From NCBI GenBank assembly GCA_016195505.1, contig JACPZN010000199.1:1-9751 (forward strand): DNA of 9,751 bases, in the 5' to 3' direction. Origin of the DNA: Nitrospirota bacterium. GTDB lineage: Bacteria > Nitrospirota > Nitrospiria > Nitrospirales > Nitrospiraceae. The notes under the pieces are model-generated. The model saw only the letters and a list, made by a program, of their open reading frames with translations, ran no database searches and was not told where the DNA came from. Shown piece by piece: positions 1-5,296 of this stretch. The translations under genes and the position numbers were made by a program. Positions within the stretch are counted from its first letter, which is position 1. Every line of letters begins with the position of its first letter.

Positions 1-452
1 GTATTGCCCGCGAGCCCTTCCGTCAACGCCCGAATGACAGGAATCCCACCGCCCACGCTGGCCTCGAAACCCAACTCGACGCCCTTCCTCGCGGCGGCCT
101 CAAAAAGTTCTTCTCCATGAAGAGCCAGCAGGGCCTTGTTCGCCGTAACCACGTGTTTGCCCGCAGCAATCGCCTCCAAAATGATTCGTTTGGCTGTATC
201 GTACCCACCGATCAGTTCGATTACGACATCGACTGCTGGATCGCCGAGCACCTGTCTCGCATCGGTGGTCAAGAGACCGGAAGGCAGCACGAGGCCGCGA
301 TCTCTCGCGATGTCGAGATCGGCAATGCGGACCAGTTCGATCGGCACACCGACACGGCGGCGAATGAGCGCGGCATTTTCCAGGAGGATTTTGGCAACAC
401 CGGTACCTACTGTGCCGAACCCGATAATTCCGACTCCGATGCGCGATTTCAT
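1..452 (-). CDS. hom: Homoserine dehydrogenase, N-terminal part (cut by window edge)
   Basis: NAD(P)-dependent reduction of aspartate 4-semialdehyde to homoserine, the branch point toward threonine and methionine; cytoplasmic. Only the first 150 codons are in the window and the reading frame runs off base 1. Residues 5-20 form a Rossmann nucleotide-binding start with the GFGTVG motif at 11-16. The family signature TANKALL is at 103-109 (Lys106), followed by ASVGGGIPV at 131-139, which is typical of this family. The ATG (450-452) overlaps the stop of the upstream aminotransferase as ATGA, so the two are very probably co-transcribed and translationally coupled. The C-terminal catalytic half and any ACT regulatory domain lie outside the window. 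No aspartokinase domain precedes it, so this is a monofunctional enzyme at its N-terminus. The family is secure from the motifs; cofactor preference cannot be judged. Confidence 0.93.
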   Translation of the reverse strand, partial: MKSRIGVGIIGFGTVGTGVAKILLENAALIRRRVGVPIELVRIADLDIARDRGLVLPSGLLTTDARQVLGDPAVDVVIELIGGYDTAKRIILEAIAAGKHVVTANKALLALHGEELFEAAARKGVELGFEASVGGGIPVIRALTEGLAGN

Positions 453-1645
453 TCACCGGCTCCATCGAGCTTGAGCGCTTTGCGAATCCCCCTCACAGCC
501 TGTCTGGTGCGATGCTCGTTTTCCACCAGCCCGAAGCGCACGTACTCATCGCCGCCTTCGCCGAATCCGATCCCGGGAGACACCGCGACCTTCGCTTCCT
601 TGAGCAACAGTTTCGAAAACTCCAACGACCCCGTCTGGCGATAGGGAAGCGGAATGCGCGCCCATACGAACATCGTCGCCAGCGGCTTCGTCACCTGCCA
701 TCCAATCCGGTTCAACCCGCCCACAAGAGCATCACGCCGTTTCTGATAGCGCAAGACGGTTTCTTTGACGCAGTCCTGCGGCCCATTCAGCGCAATTACA
801 CTGGCAATTTGTAGCGGCTGGAAAATACCATAGTCGAGATAGCTCTTGATCTTCGCCAGCGCCCCTACGACCTCACGATTTCCCACACAGAAGCCCACGC
901 GCCAACCCGGCATGTTATAGGCTTTCGAGAGGGTGTAAAACTCCACCCCGATGTCCTTTGCTCCAGGGACTTGAAGAAAGCTCGGGGCTTTGTAGCCATC
1001 AAATACAAGATCGGCATAGGCCAGATCATGAATGACGATGACATTGTGCTCTTTAGCAAAGGCCACGATCTTTTTGAAAAAATCGAGGTTCACCACCGCT
1101 GTGGTCGGGTTGTGCGGGAAATTGATGACAAGAATTTTCGGCCGCGGGAATGTCTGGCGATAGACGCGGGTCAGATCTTCAAAAAAGTCGCTATCCTGGC
1201 GCAGCTCGATCCCGCGAACCTCACCACCCGCAATGATGAAGCTGTACATGTGGATCGGATAGGTCGGCGTGGGAGTCAGCACCACATCGCCTGGGCCAAT
1301 CATCGCCAAGGCCAGATGGGCCAGACCTTCCTTGGACCCAATTGTGACAATGGCTTCTGTTTCGGGATCCAGATCGACATCATAATTTCGCTTGTACCAC
1401 CCGCAAATCGCATGCCGCAGCTTGGTGATCCCGCGCGAGGCGGAATACCGATGATTCTTCCCCTTACGTGCCGCCTCAATCATCTTCTCGACGATGTGGG
1501 GTGGCGTCGGCTGATCGGGGTTCCCCATGCCGAAATCAATAATGTCTTCACCGCGTTGGCGCGCCTCAAGCTTGAGGGATTGCACTTGCGCAAAGACATA
1601 CGGAGGAAGTCGCTTGATTCGATAAAACCCGTCGCCCAGCCCCAT
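449..1645 (-). CDS. alaC: Pyridoxal-phosphate aminotransferase, AlaC type (glutamate-pyruvate transaminase)
   Basis: Fold-type I (class I/II) aminotransferase that in characterised AlaC members makes alanine from pyruvate and glutamate. With the start chosen here it has 398 residues. The opening FYRIKRLPPYVF and the later IVTIGSKEGLAHL closely resemble Escherichia coli AlaC. The PLP lysine is Lys241 in TLSKAYNMPGWR; other expected cofactor residues are Asn179 (HNPT), Asp207 and Tyr210 (HDLAYAD) and Arg249. An ATG 14 codons upstream (1687) would give 412 residues. I prefer the ATG at 1643-1645 because AAAGGA sits about 5 bases before it, the upstream ATG has no convincing Shine-Dalgarno sequence, and the shorter N-terminus matches the family. 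It is followed directly by hom with an ATGA overlap. Related enzymes can act on aspartate or LL-diaminopimelate, and the neighbouring hom would also fit an aspartate-family role, so substrate specificity is inferred. Confidence 0.92.
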   Translation of the reverse strand: MGLGDGFYRIKRLPPYVFAQVQSLKLEARQRGEDIIDFGMGNPDQPTPPHIVEKMIEAARKGKNHRYSASRGITKLRHAICGWYKRNYDVDLDPETEAIVTIGSKEGLAHLALAMIGPGDVVLTPTPTYPIHMYSFIIAGGEVRGIELRQDSDFFEDLTRVYRQTFPRPKILVINFPHNPTTAVVNLDFFKKIVAFAKEHNVIVIHDLAYADLVFDGYKAPSFLQVPGAKDIGVEFYTLSKAYNMPGWRVGFCVGNREVVGALAKIKSYLDYGIFQPLQIASVIALNGPQDCVKETVLRYQKRRDALVGGLNRIGWQVTKPLATMFVWARIPLPYRQTGSLEFSKLLLKEAKVAVSPGIGFGEGGDEYVRFGLVENEHRTRQAVRGIRKALKLDGAGE

Positions 1646-1721
1646 GAATTTCCTTTGTCTTTCTTGGTCACTCCCGACTTTCTCCATCTCGTCAGAGGGT
1701 CAGGGAGCTTGAGAAGCGCTT

Positions 1722-1750
1722 ATTCTAATGGAGGGCTCATGTCGAGTCAA
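1722..1750 (-). promoter_or_regulatory. Sigma70-type promoter for alaC-hom
   Basis: On the minus strand a -35 box TTGACT (1745-1750) and a -10 box TAGAAT (1722-1727) are separated by exactly 17 bases; each box matches consensus at 5 of 6 positions. Transcription would start near 1715, giving a leader of about 70 bases to the preferred alaC start, or about 28 bases to the upstream ATG. This is the best promoter match in the window. Prediction from sequence only. Confidence 0.6.
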
Positions 1751-1934
1751 TTTAGCTCGTGATTCTGTGGGGTTCCGAATTCTGCCCCCTTGCCATTTCC
1801 TTGTCTGATTCCAATCAAACCCAGAGAGTCTGTTCTTGCCCCCCAGCGCTCCTTTCTGCTACTAATACCTCGCGTTATCACCTCGCGTCGTTGTCCCACT
1901 CTTCCTGGTACCCGACAGACCGGATGGAGGATGC
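1751..1934. other. Intergenic region upstream of pdxJ
   Basis: Non-coding stretch between the divergent alaC and pdxJ genes. It should hold the promoter of the pdxJ-mutS run, but I see no strong one. A weak candidate is TTGCCC (1836-1841) with ACTAAT (1861-1866), spaced 19 bases, which is longer than ideal. A 9-bp direct repeat ACCTCGCGT occurs at 1867-1875 and 1880-1888. GGAGG at 1926-1930 serves as the pdxJ Shine-Dalgarno sequence. A 72-codon open frame here runs into pdxJ out of frame and looks like chance. Confidence 0.5.
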
Positions 1935-2648
1935 ATGGCCCGGCTGGGCGTTAACATCGATCACGTCGCGACGTTGAGACAAGCGCGAGGGGGAGCCGAC
2001 CCAGATCCACTGGCCGCAGCCGTTCTCGTCGAACTGGCCGGAGCGGATGGGCTCGTCGTCCACTTGCGAGAAGACCGGCGCCACATCCAAGATCGAGACC
2101 TTCAGCTCTTGCGCGAGATTGTCCGCACGAAGCTCGATCTTGAAATGGCGTCGGACGACGCTATGGCGAAGATCGCCCTCAATCTCAAACCAGACCTGGT
2201 GACGTTAGTCCCAGAAAAACGGCAGGAGCTCACAACCGAGGGTGGGCTGGACGTTGCGGGACAACGTGATCGAATCCAAAGCATCATCTCTCTATTACAC
2301 GACGGCGGCATTCCCGTCAGCGTGTTTGTCGAGCCGGATCTCAATCAAATCAAAGCTGCGCACAAAATTTCGGCCGATTTTGTGGAGCTCCATACCGGCC
2401 GCTATGCGAATGCTACACGCTCCAAAGAAGCCGATGCTGAATTCGAAGCCATCACCCAAGCTGCGAAGCTGGCCTACAAACTGGGCATTGGGGTCAACGC
2501 TGGGCATGGCTTGAATTACCGCAACGTGAAGCGCCTGACACACATTCCTGAAATCGTCGAATACAATATTGGGCACAGTATCATTGCGAGAGCCGTCCTC
2601 GTCGGCCTCGAACAGGCCGTGAAAGAAATGAAGGCCTTACTCACGTAA
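1935..2648 (+). CDS. pdxJ: Pyridoxine 5'-phosphate synthase
   Basis: Condenses 3-amino-1-hydroxyacetone 1-phosphate with deoxyxylulose 5-phosphate to form pyridoxine 5'-phosphate, the last ring-closing step of the DXP-dependent vitamin B6 pathway; a cytoplasmic TIM barrel. The 237 residues are the usual family length. The N-terminal LGVNIDHVATLRQARG, then VHLREDRRH (42-50), PEKRQELTTEGGLDVAGQRD (93-112), NAGHGLNY (188-195) and NIGHSII (221-227) are all family signatures. By alignment to the E. coli enzyme the catalytic residues are His43, Glu70 and His191. Start chosen at the ATG giving the canonical MARLGVNIDH; GGAGG lies 4 bases before it. An ATG at 1931 is in another frame. First gene of the plus-strand run. 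In many bacteria acpS follows pdxJ; here it does not. Confidence 0.97.
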   Translation: MARLGVNIDHVATLRQARGGADPDPLAAAVLVELAGADGLVVHLREDRRHIQDRDLQLLREIVRTKLDLEMASDDAMAKIALNLKPDLVTLVPEKRQELTTEGGLDVAGQRDRIQSIISLLHDGGIPVSVFVEPDLNQIKAAHKISADFVELHTGRYANATRSKEADAEFEAITQAAKLAYKLGIGVNAGHGLNYRNVKRLTHIPEIVEYNIGHSIIARAVLVGLEQAVKEMKALLT

Positions 2649-2653
2649 CCCGG

Positions 2654-2809
2654 ATGCCATCGGCCCGCTGGCGTCTGCTAAATCAACATGCGCGCGGCGA
2701 CCATGTCATGACGCCTTCTGCATTCCATCATAACCGGATTCTCCGAGTGGACGCGCGTTACCTCCTCCCTCATCCTCACCGCACGACCCTCGGCATTGGC
2801 TCGCCATGA
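2654..2809 (+). CDS. Possible small ORF between pdxJ and nnr, 51 codons, coupled by ATGA
   Basis: An ATG at 2654 opens a frame of 51 codons, beginning MPSARWRLL and ending TLGIGSP, that fills almost all of the pdxJ-nnr gap. Its TGA (2807-2809) overlaps the nnr ATG as ATGA, the same geometry used by two other junctions in this window. The nnr start has no visible Shine-Dalgarno sequence, so translation through this frame could deliver ribosomes to it. Against it: no clear ribosome binding site at its own start (it begins 5 bases after the pdxJ stop), an unusual His/Arg/Pro-rich composition, no recognisable domain and no membrane segment. It is not an acpS remnant that I can recognise. It may be only a run-through frame or chance. 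Confidence 0.25.
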   Translation: MPSARWRLLNQHARGDHVMTPSAFHHNRILRVDARYLLPHPHRTTLGIGSP

Positions 2810-4377
2810 CAAAGATCATTACCGGTGCACAGATGCAGGAGCTCGACCGTCGAACGATCGCCGAGGCTTGCATTCCGGGAACGACACTGATGGAACGAGC
2901 CGGCTCAGGTGTGGTGTCCTGTATCGAACAGACACTTGGATCTACACGTGGGAAGGCCGTCACCATTCTTTGTGGGAAAGGGAACAATGGTGGTGATGGA
3001 TTTGTCGTGGCTCGGCTGCTCCATCACCGCCGGGCGAAAGTCCGGGTCCTCGCCATGGCACCTGCCTCTGAGCTGAGCCGCGATGCAGCCACCATGTATC
3101 GGCAATTCGTTCGCAGGGCAGGCAAGTCAGCCGTGCGTCCGTTTACTTCGAAAAGCCAAGCCCAATCGCTCTTGCGCGACAGTGACATCCTCATCGATGC
3201 TCTGCTCGGAACGGGCCTTTCTTCAGAAGTCACGGGACGCTATGGCGAGGCCATCGACAGCATCAACGAAGCAGGCCGTCCTGTGGTAGCCGTCGATCTG
3301 CCGTCAGGCCTTCATGCCGATACCGGAGCCATGCTCGGACGAGCCGTACGGGCCTCGCTCACCGTGACATTCGGACTCCCGAAGTTGGGGTTGTACCAGA
3401 ACCATGGGATTGATCTCGCCGGACTGGTGACCATCATCGATATCGGCATTCCTCAAACGTGCATCGATGCCGTCCAGAGCCGGACAACTTTGATAACGAA
3501 TGCCTTCGTGCAGGCTTCCTTACCGGCACGGCGACTGTCGAGTCACAAAGGCACGTTTGGCCATGCGGGGATCATTGCGGGCTCCGTCGGTAAGACCGGT
3601 GCTGCGGCCATGACCGCGAAAGCGGCTCTTCGCGTCGGCGCAGGCCTGGTCACTGTCGCTGTCCCCTCCAGCGTCAACGACGTGTTGGAAGCGAAACTGT
3701 TGGAAGCGATGACCGTCCCGATGCCGGAAACGAAAGCGCGGACCTTTTCTCGAACGGCTTTCGATCGGCTCGCAGCATTCATAGCCGCCAGAACTGCCAT
3801 CGCGATCGGCCCTGGGCTGTCGACAAACCCAGAAACGGTCGAACTGGTCCAAGCCTTGACCAAACAACTCGATCGACCCGCCGTCATTGACGCCGATGCG
3901 CTGAACGCGCTGGCTGGACGCGCCTCGCTTCTGACGGCCTGCAAGACGCCTCCGATCATCACGCCTCATCCAGGCGAGATGGCTCGACTAGAAATTGATG
4001 CGACGCCTCAGAGCATCAACAGCGATCGGATCGGCACTGCCACCCGATTTGCACGGGAGCGTGGAGTGTTCGTCGTCTTGAAAGGGGCCAGGACCGTCGT
4101 GGCACGACCGGATGGAGCTGTGGCGATCTGTCCAACCGGCAATCCGGGAATGGCGACGGCAGGAACCGGCGATGTGTTGACCGGCATGATCGTGGGACTC
4201 TTGGCTCAAGGCCTGGCATCATGGGAAGCGGCCTGTGTGGCTACATACCTGCACGGAGCGGCGGGCGATCTGGCCGCGGCCACAAAGGGACAAGCAGGGT
4301 TGATCGCGGGAGACCTGATCGAGCAGATTCCTTATGCACTCAAGCTAGCCAGGCCTAGCCAATCCAGATTCGAATAA
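2806..4377 (+). CDS. nnr: Bifunctional NAD(P)H-hydrate epimerase / ADP-dependent NAD(P)H-hydrate dehydratase
   Basis: Metabolite-repair enzyme: the N-terminal domain interconverts R and S forms of damaged hydrated NAD(P)H, and the C-terminal domain dehydrates the S form back to NAD(P)H using ADP. At 523 residues it is the normal two-domain fusion (YjeF_N plus a ribokinase-like YjeF_C domain). Epimerase (about 1-215): GKGNNGGDG at 57-65, DALLGTG at 131-137 and AVDLPSGLHADTG at 162-174. Dehydratase (about 235-515): HKGTFGHAGIIAGS at 247-260, GPGL at 335-338, DADALNAL at 362-369, TPHPGE at 386-391, VLKGA at 424-428 and AGTGDVLTGM at 452-461 with the predicted catalytic Asp456. The ATG has no clear Shine-Dalgarno sequence; it overlaps the stop of a possible small ORF. 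The tsaE start codon follows 11 bases after its TAA. Confidence 0.96.
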   Translation: MTKIITGAQMQELDRRTIAEACIPGTTLMERAGSGVVSCIEQTLGSTRGKAVTILCGKGNNGGDGFVVARLLHHRRAKVRVLAMAPASELSRDAATMYRQFVRRAGKSAVRPFTSKSQAQSLLRDSDILIDALLGTGLSSEVTGRYGEAIDSINEAGRPVVAVDLPSGLHADTGAMLGRAVRASLTVTFGLPKLGLYQNHGIDLAGLVTIIDIGIPQTCIDAVQSRTTLITNAFVQASLPARRLSSHKGTFGHAGIIAGSVGKTGAAAMTAKAALRVGAGLVTVAVPSSVNDVLEAKLLEAMTVPMPETKARTFSRTAFDRLAAFIAARTAIAIGPGLSTNPETVELVQALTKQLDRPAVIDADALNALAGRASLLTACKTPPIITPHPGEMARLEIDATPQSINSDRIGTATRFARERGVFVVLKGARTVVARPDGAVAICPTGNPGMATAGTGDVLTGMIVGLLAQGLASWEAACVATYLHGAAGDLAAATKGQAGLIAGDLIEQIPYALKLARPSQSRFE

Positions 4378-4388
4378 GGGATGATCAG

Positions 4389-4955
4389 GTGTCGAAGAGC
4401 AAGATTGCTTCATCCGCCGGTTCGCTGGCTCTTGTCCTCGCATCTCGCTCTGAAACAGAGTCTCTCGGACGTGCCATTGGCTCTGTGCTTACAGGAGGGG
4501 AAGTGCTCGCGTTAATCGGTGAATTGGGTGCAGGCAAGACTGTCCTGGTCCGGGGGATAGCCGCCGGACTCGGAGCAGCGCCCGACTCCGTCAGCAGCCC
4601 AACCTTTGTGTTGATCCACGAATACCGGGGCCGGCTTCCGCTGATCCACGTCGATCTCTATCGGCTGCACACCAACGCAGATAGCGAATCGATCGGGCTG
4701 CAGGACTATTTCACCGACCACTCGATCACCGCCATTGAGTGGGCCGACCGGTTTCCCACCCTGCTCCCGGAGGACCGCTTGGAGGTGCGATTGGCACACC
4801 GAAGCCCGGCCACGCGGAAGGCGCAGCTGGTAGCACTGGGACCGCACTCCCTCGCACTGTTGACTCGAATTAAACAGGCTCACCTCACAACTCAACAATC
4901 AACCTCATCGCATCAGGTGAAAGCCGGCAGCCGAAGAAAGGCTCGGCAGCGATGA
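4389..4955 (+). CDS. tsaE: tRNA threonylcarbamoyladenosine biosynthesis ATPase TsaE
   Basis: P-loop ATPase that works with TsaB and TsaD to make the t6A modification next to the anticodon of ANN-decoding tRNAs; cytoplasmic. Walker A motif GELGAGKT at 44-51 (Lys50, Thr51), then SSPTFVLIHEYRG at 69-81, HVDLYRL at 87-93 and IEWADRFP at 116-123, all characteristic of the family. The start is a GTG with AAGGG 8 bases upstream, just after the nnr stop; no other in-frame start lies between. The protein is 188 residues, about 30 longer than common TsaE proteins; the extra part (about 160-188) is a low-complexity Gln/Ser/Lys/Arg-rich basic tail. The stop overlaps the next start as ATGA. Confidence 0.95.
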   Translation: MSKSKIASSAGSLALVLASRSETESLGRAIGSVLTGGEVLALIGELGAGKTVLVRGIAAGLGAAPDSVSSPTFVLIHEYRGRLPLIHVDLYRLHTNADSESIGLQDYFTDHSITAIEWADRFPTLLPEDRLEVRLAHRSPATRKAQLVALGPHSLALLTRIKQAHLTTQQSTSSHQVKAGSRRKARQR

Positions 4956-5296
4956 CCCGATTGATTCTTGTCGGCATTCTTTTGCTCCTCTCACTGGCCT
5001 TCTTTCTGCAAAACCAGGAGCAAGAAGTCACGCTCCGGTATTTTTTTGGATTGCTCGAGGCTTCGACGCCCATTTATAAACCCATCATGGCAGGCTTCGT
5101 CGTTGGACTGCTGGTCGCTGCCATTCTGCTGTTTCCCCCGTGGGTGCGCGGCCGCATTGAGCTGCGGCGAAAAACGAAAGCGCTGCAAGAAGCCGAGGTG
5201 GATCTTGAGCGGCTTCGTCAGTCGATCGAGAAGATTTCCGGCCGAACTCCCGCCACCACACCACTGGAACCGGCAAGGGACCTCGCCGATGAGTGA
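4952..5296 (+). CDS. LapA-domain (DUF1049) small inner-membrane protein
   Basis: A 114-residue protein with two predicted membrane helices (about 3-20 and 44-62). The segment FFLQNQEQEVTLRYFFG (17-33), with its QN after the first helix, is typical of the LapA_dom/DUF1049 family. After the second helix a charged heptad-like stretch (about 66-95) probably forms a cytoplasmic coiled coil, followed by a short Pro/Thr-rich tail. In Enterobacteria LapA acts with LapB in lipopolysaccharide assembly control, but many family members are uncharacterised and no lapB is visible here, so that role is not assigned. The ATG overlaps the tsaE stop (ATGA), and its last 8 bases overlap the start of mutS, so it is embedded in the operon. 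A weak AAAGG lies about 10 bases before the start. Confidence 0.82.
   Translation: MTRLILVGILLLLSLAFFLQNQEQEVTLRYFFGLLEASTPIYKPIMAGFVVGLLVAAILLFPPWVRGRIELRRKTKALQEAEVDLERLRQSIEKISGRTPATTPLEPARDLADE

Noticed and set aside
971..1762. 263-codon plus-strand open frame antisense to alaC
   Set aside because: It is the shadow of the aminotransferase gene, whose motifs are complete on the minus strand. The antisense translation has no recognisable domain and no ribosome site.
2653..2675. Hairpin GATGCCA / TGGCGTC just after pdxJ, considered as a terminator
   Set aside because: Only 7 bp with a G-T pair and no T-run after it, and the downstream genes appear to belong to the same transcript.
3520..3969. 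Long minus-strand open frames antisense to nnr (149 and 139 codons)
   Set aside because: Two overlapping frames opposite a fully recognisable enzyme in a GC-rich gene; low-complexity translations typical of shadow ORFs.
4968..5288. Extension of the mutS reading frame by 107 codons upstream
   Set aside because: It overlaps lapA almost completely, its translation is Cys/Arg/Trp-rich and unlike MutS, and the ATG at 5289 has a proper ribosome site and gives the canonical MutS N-terminus.
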